Shown here: piece by piece, positions 1 through 9,656 of the stretch
How the letters are laid out: each line of letters starts with the position of its first letter
Numbering within the stretch: position 1 is the first letter of the stretch
Assembly: GCF_030815585.1 (NCBI RefSeq)
Contig: NZ_JAUSWY010000001.1
Span: forward strand, 2,728,001 to 2,792,000
Direction: 5' to 3'
DNA from: Arthrobacter pascens
GTDB lineage: Bacteria > Actinomycetota > Actinomycetes > Actinomycetales > Micrococcaceae
DNA length: 64,000 nt
Made by a program: the position numbers and the translations under genes
Notes under the pieces: model-generated
Told to the model about the DNA's origin: nothing
Databases searched by the model: none
Seen by the model: the letters and a program-made list of their open reading frames with translations, nothing else

Positions 1-52
1 GTTCAGCCACCTGTGGTTTGGCATCCTTCATGAGCTGTTCGATCCGGTCCAT
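1..52 (-). CDS. 5' end of an unidentified protein (runs off the window)
   Basis: Only the first 17 codons are inside the window, beginning ATG at 52 and reading M-D-R-I-E-Q-L-M-K-D-A-K-P-Q-V-A-E. The start lies 2 bases after the TAG stop of the sigma factor gene, so the two genes are almost certainly co-transcribed and translationally coupled. Genes in this position after an ECF sigma factor are often anti-sigma factors or regulatory membrane proteins, but nothing in the 17 residues shows that. Function unknown. Confidence 0.6.
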   Translation of the reverse strand, partial: MDRIEQLMKDAKPQVAE

Positions 53-54
53 GG

Positions 55-585
55 CTAGCCCTTCCGTTCGGTCATAAGTTGTGCAGGGGCCACGTTGGCA
101 AATGCCCGGCGTGCCCGATGAAGGCGGACGGCGGCGGCAGAGGGGGAACACCCGAGTGTCTGGGCCAGTTCGGCGGTGGTCAGACCGTCCCAGTAGGTGA
201 GCATAAGAACCTCCCGGTCCCGCTCGTTGAGCCGCAGCAGGACATCGGCCACGGCGGCCTGCTCTTCATCGTTGGAGCCAGGAGCCTGGCTGCGGGCCTG
301 GTCCTGCAGGCGATCGATGAGTTCGAGGCGACGACGGCGGCCCTTGTACTCATTGCTGAGCACCTTCCGGGCAGTCGCGAGCAGCCAGCCTATGCCTGGC
401 GGTTCCGCCAGCTGCTTCTCCCAGGCGATCCTGAAGACGTCCGCCGCCAGTTCCTCGGCGCGGGGCAGGTCGTTGATGCGGTAGGCAATGTAGCGGTACA
501 CGCGCGTGAAATGCTGAGTGTGCAGGTCAATAAAGTCATGTTCACTGGCTGCCAACATGGTGTTCCCCCCGGCATCGGATGACAT
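55..585 (-). CDS. ECF-type RNA polymerase sigma factor
   Basis: A 176-residue sigma-70 family protein of the extracytoplasmic-function class, which directs RNA polymerase to a dedicated set of promoters. Region 2 lies at about residues 18-72 (FTRVYRYIAYRI, then AEELAADVFRIAW), and region 4 at about 115-165 with the helix-turn-helix LTTAELAQTLGCSPSAAAVR. There is no region 1 or 3, as expected for ECF factors. No strong ribosome site precedes ATG 585. A second ATG at 558 follows a G-rich stretch and could be the real start. The next gene begins 2 bases after the stop and may encode its regulator, but is cut by the window edge. Family call is firm; the stimulus is unknown. Confidence 0.88.
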   Translation of the reverse strand: MSSDAGGNTMLAASEHDFIDLHTQHFTRVYRYIAYRINDLPRAEELAADVFRIAWEKQLAEPPGIGWLLATARKVLSNEYKGRRRRLELIDRLQDQARSQAPGSNDEEQAAVADVLLRLNERDREVLMLTYWDGLTTAELAQTLGCSPSAAAVRLHRARRAFANVAPAQLMTERKG

Positions 586-624
586 AGGTTCTTAACCAAT
601 AAGTGTCCAGTGCAGCCCTGTTTC

Positions 625-675
625 TTACACCCGGGCAAAGATATTTTTCGCCCGGACCGGGAAACGGGGGTGTAA
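625..675 (-). terminator. nested hairpin between xerD and the sigma factor gene
   Basis: Outer arms TTACACCC (625-632) and GGGTGTAA (668-675), with an inner CCGGGC/GCCCGG hairpin (631-636 and 650-655) around an A/T-rich loop. It lies just downstream of the xerD stop on the minus strand. There is no clear U-tract, so it is a possible terminator or processing structure rather than a proven one. Confidence 0.4.
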
Positions 676-684
676 ACCCGGCTG

Positions 685-1719
685 TCAGCCCAGCGCCCGG
701 GGGTGGGCGGCGGCATAGATTTCGCGCAGCGTATCAGCGGTGACCAGCGTGTAGACCTGCGTGGTGGTCACGGATGCATGGCCCAGGAGTTCCTGGACCA
801 CGCGGACGTCCGCACCGCCTTCCAGCAGGTGGGTGGCGAAGGAGTGCCGCAGCGTGTGGGGCGAAACAGCCTTGCTGATGTTGGCCTTGTCCGCTGCGGC
901 CTTAAGGATGGTCCACGCGCTCTGGCGGCTGATCCTTCCGCCCCGGGCATTCAGGAAAAGCGCCGGGGTGCCCTTGCCCTTCGCTGCCAGCAGCGGACGG
1001 CCACGCACCAGGTAAGCGTCGAGGGCCCTCGCCCCGTAAGACCCCAGCGGCACCAGCCGCTCCTTGGATCCCTTCCCGAAAAGGCGGACGATGGCGGGGC
1101 CGGCCTCGGCCTCCTGCAGCGAGATGTCGTCGACGTCCAGACCCACTGCCTCGCTGATCCGTGCCCCTGTGGAGTACAGGAATTCCAACAGGGCACGGTC
1201 ACGCAGGCCTGTCGCCGTGTCCGTGGCGGCAGCTTCGAGGATTCGGGTTACTTCGTCCACGCTGATTGCCTTGGGCAGCCTCTTGCCGGGCATGGGCGGA
1301 TGGACGTCGCTGGCCGGGTCCGTGGTTGTCAGTCCTTCGAGGGCCCAGAACTTGTGCAGTCCGCGGACCGCCACCACCGTCCTGGCCGCCGACCTCACAC
1401 CCAAGGCCGTGCCGCCGTCGGAACCGTCGGAGAGGGCCTGGACGTACCCGGTCACGTGATGCCGGGTAATCTGGTCCGGGCGCCGGCAGCCGGCCGTCGC
1501 CAGGTAGCGGGAGTACCGCATGAGGTCCCGGCGGTAGGCGGAGAGCGTGTTAAGTGCCAATCCCCGTTCGACGCCCATGTGCTGCAGATATTCGGTGATG
1601 GCGCGATCTATGGCAGTCAGGGGCCGGGGCTGCGCCGTGGCAGGTTCCGCAGCGGCCGGTGTTGCGGCCGGCGCTTCAGCGGGTGGGCTGGTTTCCGCAG
1701 ACGTGCTCACCGGCGTCAA
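685..1719 (-). CDS. xerD: site-specific tyrosine recombinase XerD
   Basis: A 344-residue tyrosine recombinase that, with XerC, resolves chromosome dimers at dif. An Ala/Pro/Thr-rich N-terminal extension of about 35 residues precedes the SAM-like core-binding domain (about 36-130). The catalytic domain carries the full set of residues: Arg187 in TGARISE, the Lys in GKGSKER (216-221), His288 and Arg291 in PHTLRH, His314 in LLGHAS and the nucleophile Tyr323 in QVYT. Its start overlaps the stop of the NUDIX gene by 4 bases (ATGA), so the two are coupled. The pyrG-NUDIX-xerD order is the one known in mycobacteria, which supports XerD rather than a phage integrase. The N-terminal extension is the only unusual part. 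Confidence 0.93.
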   Translation of the reverse strand: MTPVSTSAETSPPAEAPAATPAAAEPATAQPRPLTAIDRAITEYLQHMGVERGLALNTLSAYRRDLMRYSRYLATAGCRRPDQITRHHVTGYVQALSDGSDGGTALGVRSAARTVVAVRGLHKFWALEGLTTTDPASDVHPPMPGKRLPKAISVDEVTRILEAAATDTATGLRDRALLEFLYSTGARISEAVGLDVDDISLQEAEAGPAIVRLFGKGSKERLVPLGSYGARALDAYLVRGRPLLAAKGKGTPALFLNARGGRISRQSAWTILKAAADKANISKAVSPHTLRHSFATHLLEGGADVRVVQELLGHASVTTTQVYTLVTADTLREIYAAAHPRALG

Positions 1720-2378
1720 CGCTGGCTGGGGTGGGCGGGCCAGGGTGCGTCTGCGGGGCGCAGTCCGGCAAAGCCGTCCGCCCTCGCTGCGGCGGCCGCA
1801 AGGATTCCGACGACGGCGGACGGGTTGTGCAGCCGGCCTTGCAGGACTGCGGCCACAGCTTCGTCCAGGGCTATCCAGTGGAGTTCGATCTCTGCTTCCT
1901 CATCCGTCCGCTCGTGGCGGTCATGATGCGGTACGTCGCTGACGTCACGGGCAAGGTAGATCCTGATGGCCTCGCTGGAGGAACCGGGCGAATTGAAGAA
2001 ATCGGCCAGGACGTTCCAGGTCCCGGCCGCCAGGTCCGCCTCCTCGGCAAGCTCCCGGGCAGCGCCGGCCACAAAATCCTCGCCCTGCACATCCAGCAGG
2101 CCCGCGGGGATCTCCCAGAGGTCCATGCCGACAGGATGCCGGTATTGCTTGAGCAGAAGGATCTCGCCGGCGTCGTTCATCGGCAGGACAGCCACAGCAC
2201 CGGGATGATCGATGTAATCACGGGTCAGGGCGTCGCCGGTCTCGTTCAGCTGGAAGCTGTCGCTGACCACATCCCAGATCCGGCCTTCGTAGACCTTCTC
2301 GGTGGACAAAAGACGGCGAGGGCTCGGTGCATCCGAAACCTGCCGTGCAGCATGGGTGGTTTCAGACTTACCGGGCAT
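1716..2378 (-). CDS. NUDIX hydrolase, ADP-ribose pyrophosphatase type
   Basis: A 220-residue NUDIX hydrolase resembling ADP-ribose pyrophosphatases (cleaving ADP-ribose to AMP and ribose-5-phosphate). The NUDIX box runs about residues 93-116, with G93, E100, and REL-AEE at 108-113. The first loop is one residue longer than the canonical G-x5-E spacing, and the usual Gly after EE is Asp. The upstream substrate region includes [12 protein letters not shown] and QYRHPVG, typical of the ADPRase branch. ATG 2378 was chosen because AAAGGA lies 8 bases upstream. A TTG further out at 2417 would overlap pyrG and has no such site. Sits between pyrG and xerD, as in mycobacteria. Exact substrate is inferred. 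Confidence 0.87.
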   Translation of the reverse strand: MPGKSETTHAARQVSDAPSPRRLLSTEKVYEGRIWDVVSDSFQLNETGDALTRDYIDHPGAVAVLPMNDAGEILLLKQYRHPVGMDLWEIPAGLLDVQGEDFVAGAARELAEEADLAAGTWNVLADFFNSPGSSSEAIRIYLARDVSDVPHHDRHERTDEEAEIELHWIALDEAVAAVLQGRLHNPSAVVGILAAAAARADGFAGLRPADAPWPAHPSQR

Positions 2379-2403
2379 CGCGCCGTCCTTTGGTGGTTCG
2401 TAA

Positions 2404-4191
2404 CTACTTAGCGGCAACCGTACGCGACGGCCCGGCTGCAGGCGCTTCAGTGTCCGGCGCGGCGTCCGGCGCGGCGGCAGCGGAGAAGTCCGGCCCTTTT
2501 TGATGTGCCAGCGCCGCCTTGACCAGGCCTGAGAAGAGCGGATGCGGCCGGGTGGGGCGCGAGCTCAGCTCGGGGTGGGCCTGGGTTGCCACGTAGTACG
2601 GGTGGACCTCCCGGGGAAGCTCGACGTATTCCACGAGCTTGCCGTCCGGCGACGTTCCCGAGAAGACCAGACCCTTGGCTGCAATCTGCTCGCGGTACTT
2701 GTTGTTGACTTCGTAGCGGTGACGGTGGCGTTCGCTGACAGTGGTCTTTCCGTAAGTCTCTGCGATCACCGAGCCGGCGTCGAGCTTGGCCTCGTACAGG
2801 CCCAGGCGCATGGTGCCGCCCAGATCGCCCTTGCCCTCAACGATGTCCAGCTGCTCCTCCATGGTGGCAATCACCGGGTACTTGGAGTCAGGTTCGAACT
2901 CGCTGGAGGAGGCGCCTTCCAGGCCAACCACGTTCCTGGCGTATTCGATCACCATGCACTGGAGTCCCAGGCACAGGCCCAGGACGGGGAGTTTGGTTTC
3001 GCGCGCGAACTTGAGCGCGCCGAGTTTCCCTTCGAGCCCGCGGATTCCGAAGCCGCCCGGGACGCAGATGGCGTCCACGCCCCCCAGGGAGTCAACGGCC
3101 CCCTCGTGGGTTTCGCACTCATCCGACGGCACCCAGCGGATCTTGACCTTGGTGTCGTTGGCAAAGCCCCCGGCCCGCAACGCTTCGGTCACGGAGAGGT
3201 AGGCGTCCGGAAGGTCGATGTACTTGCCCACCAGAGCGATTTCGACGTGGTGCTTGGGGTTGTGGACTGCTTCGAGGAGCTTGTCCCAGCTGGTCCAGTC
3301 AACGTCCTTGAACGGGAGATCCAAGGCACGGACGATGTAGGAATCCAGGCCCTGGGAATGAAGGGTCTTGGGGATGTCGTAGATGCTGGGCGCGTCGGCG
3401 GCGTTCACCACGGCGTCGACGTCAACGTCGCACATGCGGCCGATCTTTTCGCGCATGGCGTCGGGGACTTCACGGTCCGAGCGGATCACGATGGCTTCCG
3501 GCTGGATGCCGATGGAGCGCAGGGCGGCCACGGAGTGCTGAGTCGGCTTGGTCTTCAGCTCCTGTGAGGGCCCGATGTACGGCACCAGCGAGACGTGGAG
3601 GAAGAAGACGTTGCCGCGGCCTATGTCCTGGCGGACCTGGCGTGCCGATTCGAGGAACGGCTGGGACTCGATGTCGCCTACAGTGCCGCCAATCTCGGTG
3701 ATGATGACGTCCGGCGCATTCTTGACCTCGGCGGGGAGCCGCATCCGGCGCTTGATTTCATCCGTGATGTGCGGAATTACCTGGACGGTGTCGCCGAGGT
3801 ATTCGCCGCGGCGTTCCTTAGCGATGACGGTGGAATAGATTTGGCCGGTGGTCACATTCGCCGATCCCTCGAGGTTCTCGTCGAGGAAGCGCTCGTAGTG
3901 TCCGATGTCCAGGTCCGTCTCGGCGCCGTCGTCAGTGACGAAGACTTCACCGTGCTGGAAGGGGTTCATCGTGCCCGGATCCACGTTCAGGTACGGATCG
4001 AGCTTCTGCATAGTTACAGACAAACCGCGTGCCCGCAGGAGGTGACCGAGGCTCGAAGCCGTCAGTCCCTTACCGAGCGAGGACGCTACACCACCTGTGA
4101 CGAAGATGTGTTTGGTCGTCTTGGACGAGCCCGGGAACCGGGAATTTACACGGGAATTTGATCGCTGCACCACGGAATTCGAGCCTATCAT
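2404..4191 (-). CDS. pyrG: CTP synthase
   Basis: CTP synthase, 595 residues, makes CTP from UTP, ATP and glutamine. The synthase domain begins after a 25-residue basic leader with [15 protein letters not shown] (P-loop) and contains [13 protein letters not shown] and GTVGDIES. The class I glutamine amidotransferase domain follows (about 320-575) with nucleophile Cys407 in GLCLGLQCM and the HPE motif in [10 protein letters not shown]. It is about 45 residues longer than the usual 550, mainly through an Ala/Pro-rich C-terminal tail. ATG 4191 was chosen because GGAAGG lies 8 bases upstream; a GTG a few codons later lacks a ribosome site, and a longer reading to 4293 has no support. Confidence 0.95.
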   Translation of the reverse strand: MIGSNSVVQRSNSRVNSRFPGSSKTTKHIFVTGGVASSLGKGLTASSLGHLLRARGLSVTMQKLDPYLNVDPGTMNPFQHGEVFVTDDGAETDLDIGHYERFLDENLEGSANVTTGQIYSTVIAKERRGEYLGDTVQVIPHITDEIKRRMRLPAEVKNAPDVIITEIGGTVGDIESQPFLESARQVRQDIGRGNVFFLHVSLVPYIGPSQELKTKPTQHSVAALRSIGIQPEAIVIRSDREVPDAMREKIGRMCDVDVDAVVNAADAPSIYDIPKTLHSQGLDSYIVRALDLPFKDVDWTSWDKLLEAVHNPKHHVEIALVGKYIDLPDAYLSVTEALRAGGFANDTKVKIRWVPSDECETHEGAVDSLGGVDAICVPGGFGIRGLEGKLGALKFARETKLPVLGLCLGLQCMVIEYARNVVGLEGASSSEFEPDSKYPVIATMEEQLDIVEGKGDLGGTMRLGLYEAKLDAGSVIAETYGKTTVSERHRHRYEVNNKYREQIAAKGLVFSGTSPDGKLVEYVELPREVHPYYVATQAHPELSSRPTRPHPLFSGLVKAALAHQKGPDFSAAAAPDAAPDTEAPAAGPSRTVAAK

Positions 4192-4275
4192 CAAATGAGC
4201 CTTCCACGGATCGGGAAACTGTTCCCCAAATGATCCAGTGTGCAGGGAGGACGGCCATAGGATCAAGGGGTGACC

Positions 4276-4803
4276 ATGCATCCGGAACCGCAAAACCCGT
4301 CAGCACGCCTGCCCCGGGGCACCCACGAAGGGAAGTCCCCGGTCTTCCGGTCGCTGGCGCTCGAGTCCATTCCGGTGCCGGAGTACGCCGATGTGATTGT
4401 CCTCCCAGTCCTCCCTGCCGGACAGCAGGAATGCCCGGTGGACCCAACGGTCTGGGCCGAAACGATTTTCTCACTGAAGTCCATGCCGGGCTGGGTGACG
4501 GCCCTGCTGGGGTTGCGGCAGGCAGTTGTCGGGCTGGTCGGCATTCACAGGGCTCCTGCCGGTGTCTTCGCCGTCTCGAAAGTCCGCGGCGAGGAAGCCC
4601 TGATCAGCGCCGACGATACGCACCTGGATTTCCGCTGCGGAGTGGCGTACGACGCCGGTGCCCGGCTCCTCCGGGTCACCACCACCGTACGGCTGAAGGG
4701 CTGGAGGGGGCGGCTGTATTTCGGTCCCGTCCGGCTGCTGCACCCGCTGGTGGTGCACGCCATGATGGCACGCGCCATCCGCCGCCTGACGGCTGGCGCC
4801 TAA
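4276..4803 (+). CDS. DUF2867-like protein of unknown function
   Basis: A 175-residue protein resembling the DUF2867 family. The core pattern is present: an early [19 protein letters not shown] segment, a [15 protein letters not shown] segment, an FRCGVAYD strand and the C-terminal [19 protein letters not shown]. It has no signal peptide or clear membrane helix. Start ATG 4276 is preceded by AAGGGG at 5 bases; a GTG two codons earlier is less likely. It is the only plus-strand gene among minus-strand neighbours, and converges with recN, whose stop is 26 bases beyond. The biochemical role of DUF2867 is not known to me. Confidence 0.72.
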   Translation: MHPEPQNPSARLPRGTHEGKSPVFRSLALESIPVPEYADVIVLPVLPAGQQECPVDPTVWAETIFSLKSMPGWVTALLGLRQAVVGLVGIHRAPAGVFAVSKVRGEEALISADDTHLDFRCGVAYDAGARLLRVTTTVRLKGWRGRLYFGPVRLLHPLVVHAMMARAIRRLTAGA

Positions 4804-4829
4804 GCCCCAGGCCTGAAGGAAGAGAGCCG

Positions 4830-6569
4830 TCAGGCCCTCTGCGGCAGCAGCTTTGCGTCGTCGAGCAGTTCCTGCGCATGGGCCTGCGCCGATTCGGAAT
4901 CCTCCTGGCCGGCCAGCATCCGGGCGAGTTCCCGGACCCTCTCGGGGCCGTCGAGGAGCCGCACGTCGCTGGAGGTGAATCCGGTGGCGGTCCCGCCGTC
5001 AGTCCCCCTGACCGATGTTTTGGTGACCGTGATGTGCTGGTCCGCGAAGGCGGCCACCTGCGGAAGGTGGGTGACCACCAGGACCTGCACGTGCTGCGCC
5101 AGCATGGCCAGCCGGCGGCCGATCTCGACGGCGGCCCGGCCGCCCACGCCGGCGTCCACTTCGTCGAACACAAAGGTGGGCACCGGATCCACTGCGGCGA
5201 GCACCACTTCGATGGCCAGCATCACACGGGACAGTTCACCGCCTGAGGCGCCTTTGCCCAGCGGACGGGCCGGAGCGCCGGCGTGCGGCTGGAGCAGGAA
5301 AGAGATCTCGTCCGCGCCATGCGGCATGAGCTGGGCGCCCGCCTCCAAGGTGATCACCAGGGTGGCGTCCGCCATGGCCAGGGCCTTCAGCTCCGCGCTG
5401 ACGCGCGCCGACAGGTCCTTGGCGGCCTTGCCCCTGATCTTGCTGATGGTGGCGGCCTGTTTCATCAGCTCGGCCTCGGTCCGGGCAACTTCCGCGTCCA
5501 GCGCCTCGATCCGGGTGGAGTCGTCCTGCAGTTCATCGAACCGGACGCGCGCGTTCTCTGCCCAGACCAGGACCTCGTCGATGCTGGGGGCATATTTGCG
5601 GACCAGCTTGGCCAAGGCAGCCCGCCGGTCCTCGATCTCAGCGAGCCTCTCCGGCCCCTCTGAATCCAGCCCCGCCTGGTAGCTCGCCAGTTCCGTGGCG
5701 ACATCGTTCAGCAGGAAGCCCACCTCCGCCAAGCGGGCGGCTGCCGCTCCGAGTTCGGCGTCGTGCTCCGCCACATGCTCCAGGGTCCGTTTGGCCACGT
5801 CCACCAGCGTGGTGGCGTCCCCCTCGTCAGCGAAATCCTCGGCGATGAGCGCCTGGTGCGCGGTGTTTGCCGCAATCCTCAGTTCTTCCACGTTGGCCAG
5901 TTTCACGGCCTCGGCCTTGAGTGACTCGTCCTCCCCCGGCTGCGGATCCACCCCATCGATCTCTGCCAGTGCGATCTCCAGCGACTCTGCTTCACGGAGC
6001 CTGTCGCGGGCGGCATTGCGCAGGGTGTCCAGCTCGGCTTGGATTGACTTCCAATGGCTGTACAGGGCCTGGTAGGTGCCCAGAGGAGCAGTGAGGGCGT
6101 CACCGGCAAACTTGTCCAGGGCACCCCGCTGGGCGATGGCACCCTTCAGCCGGATCTGGTCCGACTGGCCATGGACCACCACAAGGGTTTCGCCGATCTC
6201 CGCAAGGACACCCACGGGAGCGGCGCGCCCCCCAAGGAACGCACGGCTGCGGCCGTCCGCGCCCAGGCGCCGGGCGAGGATAAGTTCAGCGCCGCCGTCG
6301 AACTCCTCCACATCAGCGCCGGCATCCAGCGCACGCGCAACAGCCGGATGGCCGGATTCCAGTTTGAGGACAGCCTCCGCCGTGGCGCTCTTGGCGCCAG
6401 TCCGGACCGCGCCGGCGTCGGACCTGGCGCCGAGCAGGAGTCCGACGGCGGTGACCACCATCGTTTTTCCTGCGCCGGTTTCGCCGGTCACCACGCTAAG
6501 CCCGGCGCCCAGCGGCAGAGTGGCGTCAGCGATGACACCCAGATCGCGGATTCTCAGTTCTTCAAGCAT
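4830..6569 (-). CDS. recN: DNA repair protein RecN
   Basis: A 579-residue SMC-like ATPase used in double-strand break repair by recombination. Walker A is GETGAGKT (about 29-36). The middle is a long predicted coiled coil rich in Glu, Ala and Arg (about 150-380). The ABC signature ASGGELS is near 443 and Walker B TFVFDEVDAGVGG near 466. Length is normal for RecN (550-590). Its ATG follows the nadK stop by 3 bases, so recN is the last gene of the tlyA-nadK-recN run, the order known in mycobacteria. No LexA box was seen directly before it, and any SOS control would have to act on the upstream promoter. Confidence 0.95.
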   Translation of the reverse strand: MLEELRIRDLGVIADATLPLGAGLSVVTGETGAGKTMVVTAVGLLLGARSDAGAVRTGAKSATAEAVLKLESGHPAVARALDAGADVEEFDGGAELILARRLGADGRSRAFLGGRAAPVGVLAEIGETLVVVHGQSDQIRLKGAIAQRGALDKFAGDALTAPLGTYQALYSHWKSIQAELDTLRNAARDRLREAESLEIALAEIDGVDPQPGEDESLKAEAVKLANVEELRIAANTAHQALIAEDFADEGDATTLVDVAKRTLEHVAEHDAELGAAAARLAEVGFLLNDVATELASYQAGLDSEGPERLAEIEDRRAALAKLVRKYAPSIDEVLVWAENARVRFDELQDDSTRIEALDAEVARTEAELMKQAATISKIRGKAAKDLSARVSAELKALAMADATLVITLEAGAQLMPHGADEISFLLQPHAGAPARPLGKGASGGELSRVMLAIEVVLAAVDPVPTFVFDEVDAGVGGRAAVEIGRRLAMLAQHVQVLVVTHLPQVAAFADQHITVTKTSVRGTDGGTATGFTSSDVRLLDGPERVRELARMLAGQEDSESAQAHAQELLDDAKLLPQRA

Positions 6570-6572
6570 GAT

Positions 6573-7598
6573 TCACTTTGCGGTTGACGGATCGGATTCT
6601 TCATCAGGCCTGTCCCCGTGGGAGACCTGGAGAGGCGGCATGGGCCGGGGCGTCCTGACGATCGGGATGGGCCCTGTGTGGATCGCTTCCGCCTGGGGAA
6701 CGGGGCCCCGCCAACCGTGGATGGGGAGCTCGAACTTGCGGACCAACCTGGCGGAAAAGGGCGTCTGGTGGGTTCGTGCCAAACGGACCGGTGTGGCGGA
6801 CTTTGTCACTTCCACGCGGGAGCCCGGCGGCAGGTCCACCGAGCGCCGGCCGTCGCACCACAGCACACCCTGGGCATCGGTCCGGTTGAGGACCTCCACG
6901 GCCAGCCGCGACCGCGGGGACACCACCAGGGGTTTGGCGAAGAGCGCGTGGGCGCTGATGGGGACGATAACCAGTGCTTCGACCTCAGGCCAGACCACCG
7001 GCCCGCCCGCCGAGAATGCATAGGCAGTGGAGCCGGTGGGGGTCGCAAGCACCACGCCGTCACAGCCAAACGAGGTCAGCGGGCGCTCATCCACTTCCGT
7101 GACAACCTCGAGCATCCGTTCGCGGTTGCCTTTTTCGATCGCAGCCTCGTTCAGGGCCCAGGTGTGCCAGATCTTCTGGCCCCGGACCCAGACCTGGACG
7201 TCGATGGTCATGCGTTCTTCCACCGTGTAGTCGCGGCGTGCAATCCATTCGACGGTCTGCGCAAGGTCGGCCCGCTCGCTCTCGGCGAGGAAGCCCACAT
7301 GGCCGAGGTTGACGCCCAACAGGGGCACGTCCACATCCCGCACCAGCTCTGCCGCACGCAGGATGGTGCCGTCGCCGCCCAGGACCATGACCAGTTCAAC
7401 GTCAGGCAACTGCACATGATCGTGCAGGATTTCCACGGGCTGGGCCAGGTGTCCGAAGAAGCGTTCCATGTCACCGTGTTCGGACTCCTGCATCACCGGC
7501 ACAATTCCCGAGGCTTGCAGCTGGGCACAGGCTTCCCAGGCGGCCTTCAGTGACTCCTCGCGGCCAGTGTGGGCAAGGACCAATACTCGCCTGCTCAT
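6573..7598 (-). CDS. nadK: NAD kinase
   Basis: A 341-residue ATP- or polyphosphate-dependent NAD kinase, the source of NADP. The GGDGT motif (VLGGDGTILRAA, near residue 76) and the NE/D motif (ALNEAAIEKGNR, near 151) are present, followed by the GDGVVLATPTGSTAYAFSAGGP region that binds NAD. ATG 7598 is the start: GGAA lies about 6 bases upstream and the protein begins MSRRVLVLAHTGR, like its relatives; the reading to 7649 would intrude into tlyA. The start lies inside the last codons of tlyA (stop at 7612), so the genes overlap by 17 bases minus the stop spacing and are coupled. Confidence 0.94.
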   Translation of the reverse strand: MSRRVLVLAHTGREESLKAAWEACAQLQASGIVPVMQESEHGDMERFFGHLAQPVEILHDHVQLPDVELVMVLGGDGTILRAAELVRDVDVPLLGVNLGHVGFLAESERADLAQTVEWIARRDYTVEERMTIDVQVWVRGQKIWHTWALNEAAIEKGNRERMLEVVTEVDERPLTSFGCDGVVLATPTGSTAYAFSAGGPVVWPEVEALVIVPISAHALFAKPLVVSPRSRLAVEVLNRTDAQGVLWCDGRRSVDLPPGSRVEVTKSATPVRLARTHQTPFSARLVRKFELPIHGWRGPVPQAEAIHTGPIPIVRTPRPMPPLQVSHGDRPDEESDPSTAK

Positions 7599-7611
7599 CG
7601 GGTTCCGCTTT

Positions 7612-8424
7612 CTAGTGGTTCGGCCAGATACGTCCAAGCAACCCAGCAATGGCTGCGTCTCGCTCTTCGATCTTAGGCAAGTCTTGGGTGATCCTGCGCT
7701 TTATCCACAGGAAGTATTCGACGTTTCCGTCCTGGCCCGGCAACGGACTCGCCGCCAGGCCGCATAAGTCGAGTCCGGCGTCGAGGGCCGCATTGGCGAC
7801 TTTCTCCACCGCCATCCGGCGTTCGCGCTCCGAATTCACCACCCCGGTGCGGCCGAGGCGGTCCTTACCGATCTCGAACTGGGGCTTCACCATCAGCACC
7901 AGGTCCCCACCCGGCTCGGTGCACAGGGCCAGCGGCAGGACCACCAGTGTCAGCGAAATGAAGGAGAGATCGGCGACGGTCAGCGTTGCCTGTCCGCCGA
8001 TGTCTTCCGGGGACATGTAGCGTACGTTGAGTCCCTCGTGTACTGCCACGCGGGGTTCGCTTCTGAGCTGGGGCACCAGTTGTCCGTGCCCGACGTCGAC
8101 AGCCACCACGTGTGCCGCGCCGCGCCTCAGGAGCACCTCGGTGAAGCCGCCGGTGGACGCTCCGGCGTCAAGGCACCTCTTGCCCTCAACCGTGATCGCG
8201 GGAAAGGCGTCCAGCGCGCCGGCAAGTTTGTGGCCGGCCCGGCTCACGTAGCTGTCCTGCTCGCTTTGCTGCACCGCCAGTTCCCTGCCATCCGGTACCT
8301 GGAGCGACGCCTTGGACAGCAGCTGCCCAGCGGAGCTCACCCGGCCTTCGGCGATCAGCGCGGCGGCATGGGTGCGCGACCTTGCCAGACCGCGGGCAAC
8401 GAGTGCCTGGTCGAGTCGTGCCAT
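7612..8424 (-). CDS. tlyA: TlyA-family 2'-O-ribose rRNA methyltransferase
   Basis: A 270-residue TlyA/hemolysin A family protein. In mycobacteria TlyA methylates 16S and 23S rRNA and confers capreomycin sensitivity. An S4 RNA-binding domain (about 1-62, RLDQALVARGLARSRTHA) precedes an FtsJ-like SAM-binding domain with CLDAGASTGGFTEVLL near residue 86 and VADLSFISLTLVLP later, carrying the catalytic-type Asp. Length matches the family (about 265-275). It lies between a 74-residue gene (2 bases upstream) and nadK (overlapping), as in the Rv1693-Rv1696 block of M. tuberculosis. The name hemolysin in old annotations does not describe its known role. Confidence 0.92.
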   Translation of the reverse strand: MARLDQALVARGLARSRTHAAALIAEGRVSSAGQLLSKASLQVPDGRELAVQQSEQDSYVSRAGHKLAGALDAFPAITVEGKRCLDAGASTGGFTEVLLRRGAAHVVAVDVGHGQLVPQLRSEPRVAVHEGLNVRYMSPEDIGGQATLTVADLSFISLTLVVLPLALCTEPGGDLVLMVKPQFEIGKDRLGRTGVVNSERERRMAVEKVANAALDAGLDLCGLAASPLPGQDGNVEYFLWIKRRITQDLPKIEERDAAIAGLLGRIWPNH

Positions 8425-8426
8425 GG

Positions 8427-8651
8427 TCAGGCTCCACCGTTCCCGGACGGGGCGTCCTCATTCAACGATTCGAGCAGGGCATCATGAAGTTCACCGTAGA
8501 CGGCCTCGTGCTCTGCCACCGGCATGGTCCTGAGACCATCCAGCGTGGCCACGATGGCCTCCACGGACGCATCCCCGATGTCGTCCGCCGGTGTTTCTGG
8601 CCATTCCGGAGTCGGCTGGGCTGCTTCATGCTCTTCGTTCAGCTCAGTCAT
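8427..8651 (-). CDS. small acidic protein of unknown function
   Basis: A 74-residue acidic protein (MTELNEEHEAAQPTPEW start, then DDIGDASVEAIVATLDGL and EAVYGELHDALLESLNED). It is mostly helical in appearance with no transmembrane segment and no known motif. It fits tightly between the HAD phosphatase gene upstream (9 bases away) and tlyA (2 bases). A small gene occupies the same position in the mycobacterial cluster, which supports a real gene. Function unknown. Confidence 0.75.
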   Translation of the reverse strand: MTELNEEHEAAQPTPEWPETPADDIGDASVEAIVATLDGLRTMPVAEHEAVYGELHDALLESLNEDAPSGNGGA

Positions 8652-8660
8652 GGCACCAGT

Positions 8661-9650
8661 CTAATGACCCAGCCACTCGAGCCTCGGCGCACGGGCCTCT
8701 GCGGTTTCCGGGGTGGCCGCCCACCAGGCGGCGAACGCGGCCCGCCAGGAGTCCAGGTCGTCCACGTGGCCATGGACGCTGACGGTATCCCCACTGACCA
8801 CGGCGCTGGCGGCGCCGCAGCGGTAGACGCCGTCGGTATGGTCAACTGCAGGGTACGGGCGGTGAAGGTCGGTGAGCGAGCCAATCACATAGTTGGGCCG
8901 TTCGGCCGTGCGCGCGGCCAGGATGGTTTCCCTCGTGTCGACGCCGGTCAAGACAGCCACTGTCGCGAAGCCGGCGTTGTTGCCGCCCAGGATGTCGGTG
9001 TCCAGCCGATCGCCCACCACCAGTGGGCGCTCGGCGGCAAGGCGCTTGGCGGCAGCATGGAACAGCGGAGCCTCAGGCTTTCCGGCAACCCGCGGTGTCC
9101 GGCCGGTGGCTGCCGCGACGGCGGCCACCAGGGTGCCGTTACCGGGAGCGATGCCGCGTGCCTGCGGAATGGACATGTCCGTATTCGTGGCCACCCAGAG
9201 TGCTCCGGCCGCAACAACGTAGGAGGCCTCGGCAAGGTCCTTCCAGCCGATACCCGGATTGAAACCCTGGACCACAGCCACCGGATCCTCGTCCTGGCTT
9301 CGGACCGGAGTAAGGCCCACCAGTTCAATCTCCTGGGCCAGTGCCGGGCTGCCAGTGATCATGACACGGGAGCCGGGGGGCAGCAGCGAAGCGAGCAACT
9401 CCGCCGCGGCCTGCGACGAACTGACCACCTGACGGTCTTCGGCTGGTGCGCCCAGCTCCCGGAGATGGGCAGCAACCTGCGCCGGAGTACGGGAGGCATT
9501 GTTGGTGACATATCCCAGGCCCACGCCCAGCCCAGCCAGTTGCTGAAGGGAATCCACGGCCCCAGGAATTGCGTGCGGGCCGGCATAGACCACCCCGTCC
9601 AGGTCCGCCAGCAGGGCGTCAAACAGCGAAATCAGAGGAACGGCAGCCAT
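8661..9650 (-). CDS. HAD-IIA family sugar-phosphatase-like hydrolase
   Basis: A 329-residue HAD superfamily hydrolase of the NagD-like IIA subfamily. The nucleophile motif is LLADLDGVVYAG (about 12-23), the Thr motif VTNNASR follows near 47, and the Mg-binding motif GDRLDTDILGG is near 213. Members dephosphorylate small phosphate esters such as glycerol phosphate or p-nitrophenyl phosphate. The C-terminal 60 residues extend past the catalytic core and carry a WRAAFAAWW segment. Start ATG 9650 is 6 bases after the stop of the TPR gene upstream. Neighbour order is that of Rv1691-Rv1692 in M. tuberculosis. Substrate unknown. Confidence 0.88.
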   Translation of the reverse strand: MAAVPLISLFDALLADLDGVVYAGPHAIPGAVDSLQQLAGLGVGLGYVTNNASRTPAQVAAHLRELGAPAEDRQVVSSSQAAAELLASLLPPGSRVMITGSPALAQEIELVGLTPVRSQDEDPVAVVQGFNPGIGWKDLAEASYVVAAGALWVATNTDMSIPQARGIAPGNGTLVAAVAAATGRTPRVAGKPEAPLFHAAAKRLAAERPLVVGDRLDTDILGGNNAGFATVAVLTGVDTRETILAARTAERPNYVIGSLTDLHRPYPAVDHTDGVYRCGAASAVVSGDTVSVHGHVDDLDSWRAAFAAWWAATPETAEARAPRLEWLGH

Positions 9651-9656
9651 GAGGAA

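Noticed and set aside
703..1926. Long plus-strand reading frame opposite xerD and the NUDIX gene
   Set aside because: It covers two well-identified genes on the other strand, and its translation has no recognisable motif. High-GC codon bias produces such shadows.
2542..3567. Plus-strand frame opposite pyrG
   Set aside because: Antisense to a firmly identified gene; composition and lack of motifs indicate a shadow.
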